Positions 45,859-58,410 of a DNA stretch of 64,000 nt are shown piece after piece. Origin of the DNA: Lophium mytilinum (taxonomy: Eukaryota; Ascomycota; Dothideomycetes; Mytilinidiales; Mytilinidiaceae); the NCBI GenBank assembly GCA_010093605.1, contig MU004185.1, forward strand, positions 2,298,539 to 2,362,538, written 5' to 3'. The first letter of the stretch is position 1. Every line of letters starts with the position of its first letter. Made by a program: the position numbers and the translations under genes. The notes below the pieces were generated by a model. It was not told the DNA's origin and did not search any database. It worked only from the letters and a program-made list of their open reading frames with translations.

Positions 45859-46733
45859 CTCATCTCGGTGTAATTTGAGGCTGTCTCGCGCTTGCATGAG
45901 GTGCCTTGAGACTGTCCAGGTACCCAAGTACGATGTAGAGCTCAGACAGTTCAAACCAAGTAGGCTGTTCAATGAAAGGATACTTATTTGGGTCACTTTA
46001 AGCGCTTGGCGTTGTGATCAAGACTGTCTGATGACCTTCCAGGATTTAATCACTAAATTGTGACATCTCGCAGTATGAGCGGCAGCTGGACAGCCTCTTA
46101 ACTCCGTTTGATCAGTGCCTCACATATTCACAGCGCTTTTATTAGTTGGGATGCCTACTTAAAATGGCGCCTTAACAGTCGAATCTACAGGCTTGAATTA
46201 TTGAGACAGTAGTATACTTAACGAACACGCTGTCTTGCTATTAGCATCCTCTAGGATGACAAAGGTTTGACGAACGTACCGACACTTCATAGTGGTAAAC
46301 ACGTGAGATTCTCCTTTTGTTCACTTGAAGCAGAGTCCGGTGAGTCGGGGCTGCGTATATGATCCCATGTGCCACAGATATTGCATGAAGACATCACAGA
46401 TTCATTTCCGGGAATAAAAATATCAGACCATATTGAAAGTTCTTGATAGGCTCGAAAGGAGAATAGAAGGATCGCCAAAGCATTGTTCACAGTGACTCTA
46501 TGGACTATGGAAACAATCAATCTGATACATAGAACACGTGTCGGCTGTACACCGGTGGAGATTGATAGAACAAAAGTGGACAGAAAGCCTGGTATACCGC
46601 CCAAGACGCCTGTGACCAACCATACAAGAAGCCGTCGCCGCCCACAGGTACGCCCATTTCATTGCTTCGGTCCTCTACTTCCGATAGCCCCATGCCATCG
46701 GGAGAGTTGCCTAAGCAATCACCTCCAGATCTC
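45859..46733. other. Intergenic, no gene seen
   Basis: Short open frames only. 3' side of BTB-like copy 4. Confidence 0.5.
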
Positions 46734-48882
46734 TTAGTAATAGAAAGTCGAGACCGGGTCAAACTCTTCCCGAGGAGGCGTGACAGTGCTGTCTTCGCCC
46801 GCGCATCCTAACTCTTCGCTCTCAGACTCCCAAGCATCGGGATCCTCTTCAACAGACTCGTCCTCTGTGACATCAGTAGGCCAGGTCTTAGACGGCGCTT
46901 CCACGGGCTCCTCTTCTTCAACGTCGGATGTGTAGTCGCTCTCCTCACCAGAATCCAAATACTCCTCGTCCGGCTCAGAGCCCGACTCCTCGTCAGACTC
47001 TTCATAGTCCTCATCCTCGTCTTCGTCATCCTCCACTCCAGCAAAGGGGTCTATGAAGCTCGGCTGATCCACATCGTTTTCCTCGTCATCCAGATCATTT
47101 GCCTCGTCGTCGTTCTCAGGCTTGAGTTCGGGATCAAGGAAAGTTTCGTCCGACTCGCTGTCCGATTCGTGATCACGATCACGAAAGTCACGCTCCAAGA
47201 ACCCCATTTTCTCCACAGCCTTGCTCTTCCAGACAAGCGGGTCGTCAATCATTGGGATGAACGATTCGAAGTGTTCCTTGTGCGCGACCTGCAGCGTCGG
47301 TACTTGTTTGCGGTTGAGGTGCAACGCATTGTGGAACTCCTCGTTCGCGCGACAGAAACTGTGCTGTTCTTCATGGCCCGGATAGGAGAGGAGATGTAGG
47401 CCGTCGAGTTGGGTCTGCAGGCTCTGAATGGTGAAAGGGGATGTGTCCGGAGGTGGGTATGGAGGCCAGAGACCGATGGACTTAAGACCACGCTGGAGCG
47501 AGCCGAGGGCAATGCAGTCGCACAGCTCTGAATGGTCGTCCCCGGTCACGCAGTCCTCTGATACCCGGCAGGATTTGGGGCTCCTCTCGTCGGACAGCTG
47601 GCTGACCTGGGAGTTACAAATGGAGAGGATGTCAGGGATGACTAGATTGCGAATGCGTAGAATGTTGTCTGTACAGAAGGAATTAGTTTTCGGTATCCGG
47701 AAAGAAGCACACATGAGATGTTGTGGTTGAAAATCGAGTGGACCGGGTGTACCTACCGACAATAATAGTGCGCAATTCCAGATCGAAGAGCTCAAGAACG
47801 TTTTCTGGGATATCAACTCTAGATGGCGCAGCCGTGGAAGCAAGCCGCTGTGTGAGCGCATCGAAAGTCTCCTGGTACCCAAATATCCACGCGACGAAGA
47901 TGCAACCCTCGTATCCCGGATCAAGAGCTTTTCCCATCCACGGATCAACCCAAATGTGCATCCACGGCCTCACTAGTTCTGTGACCTCGTAGACACGACA
48001 GATACGGGCAAAAGCTAGGAGTTCGTCGAAGATAGTGTGAGTAGGAAGTCCAGCGAATTGAGCGTGGGCAATGCGCAAGAGATCCAACACCATCTCAATA
48101 TCCTCCTCGAGGTGAATCTCAGTTGGAGAGGCGTCGATGAGAGCTTTCCACTTTGGACTAGCGCGGCGAAGGCATGGCGAGGAACAAAGCGCGGTGATCT
48201 CGCTCCCGATCGTTCCAATTGTGACGCGAAGATCTCCTTCTGGGTCGATGATGGTAAGTTCCTCGCCTGGTGTCAGGGGTGACTCGTCGACGGATGAGGC
48301 TTGGGAGTGATTTACGGAGTGGTCGTGAGTTTGCTCACCATGCTCCACATTCTCCCGAGAAGATGGTGCTAAGGCATCTGGAGCAATGGAGTTGTCTTGG
48401 TGAGCTTGGGAAGGAAGGCCGCTGTCCGCACTGGCAGTGGTGTCCTTGTCCAGAGACATATGTTGGTTCATAGGCGGAGCACCAGTATCGGCTCCCGCGA
48501 CGTCTTTCGCTTGGTGACCTAGTCCTTCGAGCCATGAGATAGGAAGCGCCCATGAGCTAGCAGAAGCCTTGACATCAGAGCCACTTAGAGATGGGTACCC
48601 CCTAGGTACGTCCTCGCGCTTCCGCTTCTCGAGAAGGGATCTCTTTTGGACCGGATGGGGCATGACGCTGTGAGCCGTAAGGCTAGTATCGGCGCGTGTG
48701 AGATCCCCCATGCACGATCCCGTTCCCAACTCCTGCTTCTCTATCTCCGGCCCAGTACCGTTATGCTCAGCTGTCTTCTGCGCTTTCTGCTTGCCCAGAT
48801 TCAGGAATGCCAGAAACTGGTCGCCTCCGGCATCGGGCTTGGAGGGTTTGATCAACGTGGGATAGCCGGTGGAGGATGACAT
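46734..48882 (-). CDS. BTB/POZ-like family protein, copy 4, with long acidic C-terminus
   Basis: Exons 48882-47757 and 47668-46734 (intron 88 bp, GTAGGT...ACAG) give 686 aa. ATG 48882 (MSSSTGYPTL) is chosen because the longer frame opens with GTG. This is the best-preserved family member: DPEGDLRVTI, SSPCLRRASPKWKALID, LLRIAHAQFAGLP, YEVTELVRPWMHIW, FVAWIFGYQETFDAL. After the intron come DNILRIRNLVIPDIL, CDCIALGSLQRGL, GLWPPYPP, HKEHFESF and DPLVWKSKAVEKMGFLERDF. The last ~140 residues are strongly acidic (runs such as DDEDEDEDYEE), a feature of histone- or basic-protein-binding tails, but function here is unknown. Codons look typical of the window and no defect is visible. Confidence 0.75.
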
Positions 48883-49815
48883 CGTCGCGTCTCCCTGGTG
48901 GAATAGGTTCACTTTGCCAAAGGTGCACGATTATGAGGGCCTGGATAGTTGTTCTGTCGCGTTAGATCTGAGTAAATATACAGTTACGGAGGCTTGGGAG
49001 AGTAGAGGAACTCGACAAGGCTGACGCGGGGGGGCGCGTAAAGTGCTTACCTTTGGAGCTGAATATGAATGAAGTGAAGGGCAAGGCCTTGTTCGAAGTT
49101 TTGCCCACTGGAGCTCACAGTTTCCAAAAGAAGTATGGGTGGACACGTATGTGTTGAGAAGGTGGTGAAGTGGGATTGACGCGGCGGCCGTTCCGTGGTT
49201 GAAGATGTATTCTAGACGCGTTGGCAGCTCGGCCGATCATTCGGCACGTCCGCACGTGATCATTCTCGATGCCCTCAACTTTCGCTGTACAGAAGATTAA
49301 AGTCATAGCCAACGGCTTTGATTCGGCATGAATAATTTTATGAGGGTAATTTGAAGGCGCCTTAGGCGGTATACCATGCTCTCTGGTCATTTTCCGTCTT
49401 ATTACTAAGGTTTACATGTGGGAGTTGGACATGGTGCGAGCATGGCGCTTTCGCCTTCACAGCTCCACGTGACGCATTACTCTATGAGGCAAGCCTTGGC
49501 ATGGCGAGGAAAAGCGTTGGGTGAGATCGAGAAGAGGCCCTTCACTTTGGTAATGGCTGGTCTCGATCTGGTGTCCTATCGAAGGTCGATGATTCATACT
49601 TAAACCGCATTCGATTTCATTCGTGTGTAGTGCATTCTGCTTCTGCCCGAGATCTTTCAAAAGGACACATTTGCTTTTCTATGGATCGCGGTTGTTTGAA
49701 AAGATCTCGATGCCCGAGCTGGGATGTAAGAATGAACCGCAAACGCTTGCCTGTACTCAAAAACCCCTTGGCCGTCCGTCAGAGCACTTATGAAAACCAC
49801 ATGCGCATCCACCTC
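48883..49815. other. Intergenic, no gene seen
   Basis: Promoter side of copy 4 and 3' side of the next minus-strand gene. Confidence 0.5.
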
Positions 49816-51909
49816 TCAAGGTATGAAAGAAAAGAGACCACCAATAAGCGCCACCCAGCACATCCCTTGACTGATACTCAGCTGTCCATTCGCCCCATTC
49901 TTTACTTTCGCCGTTTCATTCTTCTTCACCGCATTCTCGACAACCTCGGATGCAAGCACGTACGTGTGGGTTGTCTTATCGAAGTTGAGACACGACTTTC
50001 CAAGCGTAGTAATGGTGCCGTTAAGGATTTGAATATCAAACGAATCCTCTACGAGAAGAGCCTGTAGCATATCCCGTCAGTGCTGTGAAAGCAGTCTACA
50101 CATTGCGGTGTTCAACGATCCATGGGAAAAAGTACTCACGTAAGCATCTCCTTCGAAGCCCGCCGCCCATTGCACCTCCGGGCTTAGACGATACGCGTCC
50201 GTAAGCGCCTTCTGCGCGATTTCCTGCTCCTTAGATAGTGCTCCAACCAGCGCGGTGCAGTTCTCATCGACGTTGGAGACTTGTGCAATATCTAGCGCCA
50301 GATTCGGAAGATCTAAGTATATACCGACTTCAGCACCAGCTACTGCGTCAAGTATGAATCCGATCTGCACTTGGTGTCTGAGTCCGAAATTTATGAGCGC
50401 GGCGTTGACGTCGACAGAGTATTGGAAAGGGAGGGCGGTGAGCGATGTCTCGTCGAAGCCGCTTACGCTTGAGTTGGTGGGGTCGGTAAGGTCGACGAAG
50501 ATTTGGGAGCCGTCGGGGATCTGGGGTGCGCAGTAAGAGAAGTGATCTAGAGATGAAATTTGATCTGGAACCTAGCATACCAAGAGCTCAAAGCCGTATT
50601 CAAAGCCGCTGTCGCGTAGTGTTAGCGAGGTATCTTGCTCTAGGAGAGTTGGGTGGCGTACATCGAGCCGTTCATGCTAGAATTTGCCGTCAGAGCTGGA
50701 ACATACATAAGACCCGCGGTCCCGATCAGGGGGATCTATCGACGAAATTTAGTACTGTGAAGGCCACGACGCCACAACACTTGGGACGCGACCTACTTTT
50801 ATTGCAAACAAGAACGGAACCTCAAACACGTTGAGTTTGATGTCGATCCCGGAGATTTTCGTGGTGAGGTCAACGATCGCACCCATACCGTTAGCGACAA
50901 TGGTGGCCTCTCCGCCCGTGAAAATATCGCCTAAAATGAATCCGTCACGGACGCCAAGGTCGAGCTCAAAGTTTGCGAACTCGAAATCTAGACTTCCGAA
51001 GGTTGAGCAGTTTTTACATGTAACTTGGAAGGATGAATTGGCCGGGAAGAAATCATGGCCTATGAGTGCATGGCTCAAGTCAAGAGTGTTCTTGGTGGCA
51101 TCGGTAGTGGCAGTCGGTACGGGAACGTTAAGAGTGCTCGTGTATTCGATGCTAGACACCGCGGTAGCCGCTTGGCGGCCACGGAGTTCTTCATGGGGTC
51201 GGAAGCGATGAGTCTCTTCAGTGTGATACATTTGAACTTGAAGTGAAGTGAATGACTGTGCCCAGGAGGCAGGCTCGGTCTGAAGGGTGACCTCGGAGTC
51301 ATCTGCACTAACTTTCACTTCTACAACCCTGCGTTCCATTAACAGCGGGTTCTTCTTGAAAAGAGAGTCTAAATTCACTCACCGGAGAACTCTTCGTTCA
51401 CCGCGGTCATTGCAGCCGTAATGAGACGAGATGACGAGGCCACCATCCTCAAGGCCAATCAGCGCTGCTTTGGTTGATTCGCAGACAACGCCTAGATCGA
51501 ATTTGATGGTTATGGAGCCTGGTCGACACACAATGTCCGCAGCCAAGTGTTCAAAGTCTTCAAGTAGTAGGACTGGATCTTCAGATTTGGCATAGACGCT
51601 GGCCACAAAATTGAGTTCGTAGTCGGAATTCTCCCCTAAACAACATCAGCGGGGAGCATTTGAAGGAAGCATCCAAGAACCATTACCTTCTGCGTAAATT
51701 AGATTTACCTCCTTCGTCGTGATGATTTTGGTGTACCGTTTGGCAAGATCCGTCTTTTTCGACGAGGCAACCAGATCGCGTCCGGGCGTAGAGCTGTCAC
51801 GCCCTCGCAAAGCTGTGGCGAGATCAGCAGCATACGCATGAAGCTGGTTTGCACTCAGTAGAGTTATAACTAGAAGAAAGAAAAGCGAAGTTGAGGAAAT
51901 GAAGAGCAT
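49816..51909 (-). CDS. Secreted, probably GPI-anchored protein of unknown function
   Basis: Six exons (51909-51687, 51635-51383, 51328-50797, 50676-50581, 50520-50140, 50061-49816) give 576 aa. The start MLFISSTSLFFLLVITLLSA is a signal peptide. The ectodomain has beta-rich text (GSLDFEFANFELDLGVRDG, FILGDIFTGGEATIV), several N-x-S/T sites and scattered Cys, including TCKNCS. The C-terminus ends with a short hydrophobic tail (MCWVALIGGLFSFIP) after small residues, in keeping with GPI attachment. Similar fungal proteins carry uncharacterised DUFs; I cannot name one with certainty. The third intron (120 bp) is the least certain. A cell-wall or surface role is inference. Confidence 0.72.
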
Positions 51910-53476
51910 CGTGAGGTTCGTACTGACGGCAGCGTAAAGCGGGGTTTGTGGAGCTACTATTATCTAGCACCGTCTAGAGACGCTATGCGACTACTTATAT
52001 GGCCATATAAGCACAGTTACCGTGGGAGGGCTGTACAGGCAGGCTGAAGGGTAGCATGGCACTTCAGCCCCAAGCGAAAGCACGAAACTTTTCCCGAACG
52101 AGGCGTTGATCAGCCACCGCCAGAATCAGGCTCATCGTGGACCGGTCGCGGCTCTGAGTTTGAGTCTTCGGTGTTGCTTAGGTCGAGATGTAGAACCTCC
52201 AACGCGTGCAATGCCCATTCGGCTCTGAAGAATACATGTATAATGCAGGGGAGAAATACGACACCTACTTCTATGCATTCATTGTATGAAAAACAGTTAC
52301 AAAAGATAGCGAGTGGACGCTTGGAAGGAGCTCCATAGGTACTTCGGTGTCCCCAGGTCCTCATCAGATCGAGGCTCCACGTTACAGATAATACGCCGTG
52401 ATCATGTTGTGTATAGCTTCATGGGGCACTGATTGGATAGTATAGAGACTGATAGGGGCCAAGAACCATATTGAGCAATCTGGAGCCGTCCCTGGGTGTC
52501 CACTTGTACGACGTGACAACGCAGAGAGTTTTCAGTAACAAGGAATACTTGAGTGTAAGTTGTGATAGTGGCGCTGAGAAACCTAAGGATGGGTCGTTCT
52601 GCAAGGCTGAGACAGCCACGCACCTCGGACCCCAAATCTTTGCTTATTCAAAGCCGTTTGCGGCGGCCTGACCAGCTATCTTGTGGCCAATTGGCCAAGG
52701 AATGATTTGACGTGGGGAGTATTTACCCTCGTGTAGTATAAATAGTGCTGTGCTCTGCGCAACTTACGCCTTGCTGCGGTCGAATGCAACCTGGCGTTTA
52801 CGTGGAATTGTATTAGGTCTTGGCAGTTCACGTCGATGGACCCGACATAATGGCGCGAAAAGTGGAGATCGCCTCTCCATGCACTGAACAAATCCCGTTA
52901 GAGAACGAAGAGTTTGAGACTGGAAACCGGTGTTTAGGTAGACTTTATCAACGATGCGAGGGCAAGGCCAAAGAGACGCTAAGGCTAGTCTTGCGAAACC
53001 GCTGGAATATATTCTGAAAAGTGCTGAGTGTTGAAGTAAAAAAGAATTTGTGGAAGGCTGCTGGTGTCGAGGTGTCGGAGTGTCGGAAGGTGAAAAGTTG
53101 AGGTTCGGGTTCGGCTCCCAGCCCAGCCTTGCTCGCCAAGAGCTAGTCACGTTACTTGCTCCGAAGTCCCAGTTCTGGGCTTTTATTCGACATGGACAAG
53201 GACCCTTCCCCGGTCTCGAAAGGCTCCGAGAATAGCCAGGTTTCAATTGCCGGGCCCTAAGTCTGGAATACACTTTACGCTACGCTAGTCACGTTCTTAA
53301 GACCGCATGTTAACAAGACGACCATGGTCTTAAAACAGTGGCATCTCAACCTTGGAAGATGAGGGTGCTCTCCAAACAGTGACGCTCTTAAGATGACTCA
53401 TCTTGAGACAGTTATACTCTCAAGACGGATATGGACGTAGCAAGACGATCATGCTCTTCACAAAGTTATCTTTCCA
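51910..53476. other. Intergenic, probably old repeat sequence, no gene supported
   Basis: A 169-residue minus-strand frame (52764-53273) lacks domains and has open frames on both strands over the same bases. I see no intact element. Near 53390-53415 an imperfect palindrome pairs CTTAAGATGA with CTCATCTTGAG. Confidence 0.4.
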
Positions 53477-53578
53477 ACTCGGGTATTATACAAACTCGGG
53501 TATTATATAAACTCGGGTATTATATAAACTCGGGTATTATATAAACTCGGGTATCATATAAGCTCGGGTATTATACAA
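53477..53578 (+). repeat. Six tandem copies of a 17-bp unit
   Basis: The consensus unit is ACTCGGGTATTATATAA. Copies 1 and 6 have ACAA at the end, copy 5 has one C for T, and copy 6 begins with G. It is a clear minisatellite. Confidence 0.95.
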
Positions 53579-54204
53579 ACCTAATGTAGAAATCCTCCGA
53601 CTCCGGCTCTCCACAACATTTTCCACCCCCTTTGTCTAGGCAGGCAAGTGTATCTGTAAGCCTAACTGTGCAATCAAAGCTTAGCGTCCCGCATGTATAT
53701 ATATACACGCGCGCACCTACACAATACAGCCCTTTTGCATACATTTCGTGCGCCCACAAGCTTGCAATTATAAGCTCGGATATCGCTTTATATACTATAA
53801 TATCTTATTCTAAATACCCACTTATGCCTAAGGCGAGCTAAATACATGTATACTTTGTACTGGAGTACCGTGAGTCTCCCTGGTTTTCGGGCATGTTTTT
53901 AAAGTTCTAATGTGGAAAGACCGAGCCCCGAAGCCCGAGAGTGAGTAAATTACTCCGATACTCCGGTACAACAACTACCAAGCGCCTACATGAAACATCC
54001 TTCGCGATAAATCCCCCACAAAATCGCGGAGACCCCGCACAAAGCTAGTCATGGACGCGGGGTTCCAGAGGCGAGGGAGTATTTACTGTCTTTCATCCCT
54101 CCAGAGAAACCCTGGAGTATCTCGTTTGGCCTTTTGTGATTTTGTCCCATTTGGCGCGAAAACATTCCCGCGCCCACAACTATTTCTAGAACTTTTTCGC
54201 AATC
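53579..54204. other. Intergenic upstream of the P450 gene
   Basis: Includes alternating TATATATATACACGCGCGCA at about 53696. No gene seen. Confidence 0.5.
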
Positions 54205-56351
54205 ATGCTGCACCTTTCTATACAGTATTTGGCCATCCCCGTGCTGGTGGGAGTGGTTGTACTTTGGCGACTGCTGAAAGTCGGCCAAAGACCTAAAGGC
54301 ATGCCCCCTGGGCCGCCGACTATCCCAATTCTAGGCAATCTTCATCAGGTAGGCAGATCTGAGTGCGGGAAATCAGTTTGTATTGACTGTACACCAGATG
54401 CCCAAGGAAAGCCCACATCTACAATTTCAAAAATGGGCCGAAGAATATGGGTATGATGACGGAGGACGATTCTGTTGAGTCTGCCTAGATCGCTGACCTT
54501 CTCCAGACCAGTCTATTCTCTCATGCTGGGCACGAAACCAACGATTGTTCTTTCCTCGGACGTTGCGGTCAAGGATTTACTGGACAAGAAAGGTGGCATC
54601 TATTCCGATCGTCCCGATATGTTCATTAGCCAGCGTGTGGCAAGTGGAAATCACAGATTGGTGGTGATGGTAAGTTATAAGTTCCGCAGCACCCTGTGAT
54701 GCATTCCTTCCTTCTCGGCTTGTCAAGCGCAATGCACTATCGCAAGCCCGTTTCTCTACAAGATCCCTACCGCCGTAATGCTAAGCATGAGCGCATCTTG
54801 GCGATCGTGAATGCTGAGATTAAGCCTGCTAACCCATGACAGAGATACGGTGAAACGTGGCGATTGATCCACAAATTAGTCCACAACATCCTGAACATCA
54901 AGGTTGCCGCGAAATATATACCCTATCAGGATCTCGAGAACAAGGTTCTTCTCGCCGGCCTGCTGGACACGCCTGACGCGCTTTTCAATCATATTCGGAG
55001 GTTCAGCTACTCGCTATCGACTCAGATGATATTTGGCTTCCGATGCCCGGATTTTGCCGATCCGATGCTGAAGCGACTGTTTGAGGTTAGCGTATCCCAG
55101 TTCATTTTAGAATTCCATGACAACTGACAGTACTCTAAAAGACCGTCGAAACATGGGGCGTGGTGTCCGCGAGCGGTGTCGCTCAGGTCGCAGATTTGTA
55201 CCCAATTGTACAGAAGCTCCCACACTTCCTCGTGCCAACTGTGAGTCAGGCAAAGAAAGTGCATGAAGTAGGGAGGGAGCTTTATACTGGCCATTGGTTG
55301 AAAGCAAAGCAAGGACTGAAGGATGGAACCGGATTGGTATGTAACTCACTCCCCGCATTCCGTGTCTTTCACGTATTTTGTATATTGATGGTGGCTTTTC
55401 CAGCCCTGCTTTTGCAATGACCTCCTTCTCGCGCAAAAAAGTGAAGAACTATCAGACGAGGCTGTTGGCTATATTGTCGGTTCCTTGCTAGAAGGTGGTT
55501 CCGACACGACTTCTTCGACACTCTATGCATTCGTCCTGGCAATGATGGTTTGGCCCGAGGTACAAAAGAAAGCCCAAGAGGAGATTGACCGAGTCGTCGG
55601 ACCCGATCGCCTTCCAGAAGTCGACGACTATCCTAACTTGCCGTACATTCGCTGCTGCGTCAAGGAGACCTTACGGTGGATGCCGACGGTCATCCTTGGC
55701 GTGCCTCACAGTGTCATACAAGATGACACTTACAAAGGCTGGGTGATTCCAAAGGGTGCAACGGTTATCAACAATGTTTGGTATGTTACACCTCTCCATT
55801 TTTGTCCCACTCACAATGTCCTCCAACGGTCTTGGCCTCTTCGATCAGATATCACTACCATCGAGCCAGTCAACTTTTTCTCACGCATTCGCAGGACAAT
55901 TCACATGGACCCCAAGCGATCCCCTGAGCCCCGTCGGTTCAACCCGGATCGATTCGCGAATGACCCTACAACACTCTATCAGTCGGCAAATGGTGAACCA
56001 ATGGACCGTGATAATTTTAATTTCGGAGCTGGACGTCGTCTCTGCCAAGGAATCCACATTGCCGAGAGATCGCTCTTTCTGGGTATGTCTAGGATTCTGT
56101 GGGGATTCAACGTGTCGCAACCTCTCGGCACTGCCACTCCGGACATCGACGATCTTGTCGGTGGTATTACAGTCCATCCTAGGCCCTATAAAGTCGATAT
56201 CAAGCCAAGAAGTACGAAAACGGTCAAGATTATTAGGACTGCGGTGAAGGATTGTGAGGATCTGGTCCATCCGGACTCTGGCCAGTGGAAGAAGGTACCA
56301 GATGGTATGGTCTTTGGCTCTTGGAAGCCAGACAGCAAGGTCAAGGTGTGA
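54205..56351 (+). CDS. Cytochrome P450 monooxygenase
   Basis: Seven exons (54205-54348, 54398-54450, 54507-54669, 54843-55085, 55142-55336, 55404-55780, 55895-56351) give 543 aa. A membrane anchor (YLAIPVLVGVVVLWRLL) leads to the proline-rich hinge MPPGPPTIPILGNLHQ. The I-helix reads EGGSDTTSS (usual AGxDTT), the K-helix ETLR (ExxR), then PRRFNPDRF, and the heme loop FNFGAGRRLCQG with Cys442 as thiolate ligand. It is an ER-bound oxygenase that needs a P450 reductase. The general look is that of fungal secondary-metabolism P450s related to the O-methylsterigmatocystin-oxidoreductase group, which is inference. No partner biosynthetic genes lie nearby. The second exon is only 53 bp. Confidence 0.93.
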
Positions 56352-57148
56352 GCGGTGTGAGCGGTGTGAGCAGGCGACGCTCTCTTTTGTTCGCTAGGCC
56401 ATCCATTCAATTTGTCTGGCTTTTACTGTGCGGGAGGACTGTGTAACGGCATTGGCTGTCACACGCGCTACACTATGCGTATAACTTTTCTGCTAGCTTC
56501 TGTCGTTGCTCTATACCTATATAGATATAGATTATCCGCCCCAGCCTGTATTTAGGTCCAGCAGCTCCTACCTCCTTTCACTTCTTCAGCAATCCTCTTG
56601 AGTCTTCATAGCGGCTGTACGTAGCTATCCGCAATCGGACCCACTAGCTGTTCATCTTGAGTTCGTGCGGGATACGTCGTCGCCGTGACATCCGCTTGCA
56701 CAGAGCCTCTTACTTGTCAACTTATCCTATTTCTTTTGAACTGTTGCTGAAGACCCCAGGATGTTAACTCAGAAAGCCTTACACTCTGTCCCGTTAAAAT
56801 AGTTTCTAGTACAGTATATATGAAAATACCGAAGCAGGTTAGTGAAAGTGAGCAACACACCTGAGAACGCTACCATGTGGGGCGAGCTAAGCCACAGCGG
56901 CGCATGATCACGTGAGCAGAGGGGTCAGACATGGCGTGGAAACACTTATTGCAAGGACGAGGCTAATCATCACCGCCCCCCTTAGTGGATTATAACAGCT
57001 CGATGGTATCGCTGTAGATCGGAAGTGTATTCTCGAGCTCCGCAGTTTACACTAAAACATCCCAAAAGGCGTGCACGGTTTGTAGCCGTCGTGGTGAACA
57101 AACCGCCGCCCTCAGGTCCGGTTTCCTAGCCGTCTTTACCCTCTCCGT
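56352..57148. other. Intergenic, no gene seen
   Basis: 3' side of the P450 and upstream region of the next gene. Confidence 0.5.
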
Positions 57149-58410
57149 ATGCCTTCGCGCTCTTCCTACACCTCCACTGTTGCCACTGGTCTCACTCATA
57201 TGGTCCCACATTCTACTTTCCTCAGCCCTCCTCGCGCTAAGACTTTACGACTACATCAAACCTATTTTGTCGCCGCCAGGCCTAAGATACACTCCCAAGC
57301 GTACAGGCGCATCTCAGATAAAGCTCCAGCCTACCTCATACAACGGCGTCTCTGCTCACGTTACGAAGATGCTCTCAAAGGGGAGTGGTAAAGGCCCGAT
57401 CAGCTGGAACCCCCAGGCCGTTCCCCAGGGGACAAGCGTCGATGGAGAGGACAAGATATCACCTCTTTTGCCTAGGAAAGTGGGTCAGTCGGTAGCTTCA
57501 TCCCATCCAAACGGACCCCCGAACCTTCTTTTGACAAGGGAGAAATACAAGGATAGAAAGGAACTTGATCAGGGTAGCCTTCTTCAGGTTCTGGGCAAGA
57601 GATCTCGATTCGAGCAGCCGGACTTTTATCCCTCACGTACCTCTCGTTATCCTTCTGCATCTGCGCTACCGCCACGCGCAGCGTTACCTGCACGAGTAGA
57701 CTACAGACGTCGGACAGACCTAGCTTCGTCGGCTCCGCTCGTAGCTTCTTCGAAATGGGCAAGTTCAGGCCATGGGGAGTTAAATAATACCGGCCTCCAG
57801 CGCAAGCGTAGTCCAGTGGTTTTCGACATGAATCCCCCAAATTCTGCACGGCTGGCTGCTATTCAGGGGAATCAACCGGGGAATTTCTCCATCAACTGGG
57901 ATGATTTCCCTCCTCATACCCAGCAACAACGCCTCCAGTATGGACAAATGCTGCAGCTGCAAGCTCAGGCTCAGGCCCAGGCGAGAATGAACCCTTCCAT
58001 GTTGGGCGGTGTCGGCGGCATTAAGGCAATACAGCCCGTGACCCCTCGAGAGTCAATAGAACCGCAAGATTACGCAAAGCAGATTTTCGACTCTGTGGCA
58101 CTGGCGAACGCGGGCGCTGCGGCGGCGAGGGGGCAACAGATCACGCTGACGATTGAGGGAGAGAGTAGAGCCGCGAGCAGCGATGTCGACGTGGAAGATT
58201 TAGATCACGAAGAAGTCTCATACCTTACCCATGGCGTTCGTCCTTTCCAAATGGCGCCCGCTCAAAGCGCCGGCTTGGGGAGCAGATCTAGCGATATTAA
58301 ACAAGGCGGAGGAAAGGACCGAAGTTCCTCAAGCCTGTTCACAAATTATACTATATCTCAGGACATGACAACTGCGGGCGGTCTCCGGGCAGGCCCCTCA
58401 AAAAGGCCCC
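57149..58410 (+). CDS. Hypothetical, low-complexity protein, 3' end cut by transposon DNA
   Basis: Coding character is clear from about 57226 to 58410 in one frame: LRLYDYIKPIL, INWDDFPPHTQQQRLQY, QAQAQAQARMNPSM, DYAKQIFDSVALANAGAA, DVDVEDLDHEE. No ATG opens this frame at the front. The ATG at 57149 could connect through a short intron (57189-57225, 37 bp), which is smaller than usual, so the start is uncertain. After SKRP at ~58410 the open frame runs on for about 40 codons into AT-rich element sequence and stops at 58529, so the natural 3' end is lost or displaced. No domain recognised. Confidence 0.55.

Noticed and set aside
52764-53273. 169-residue minus-strand open frame
   Set aside because: No domain, and the opposite strand is open too. 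It may be old repeat DNA.
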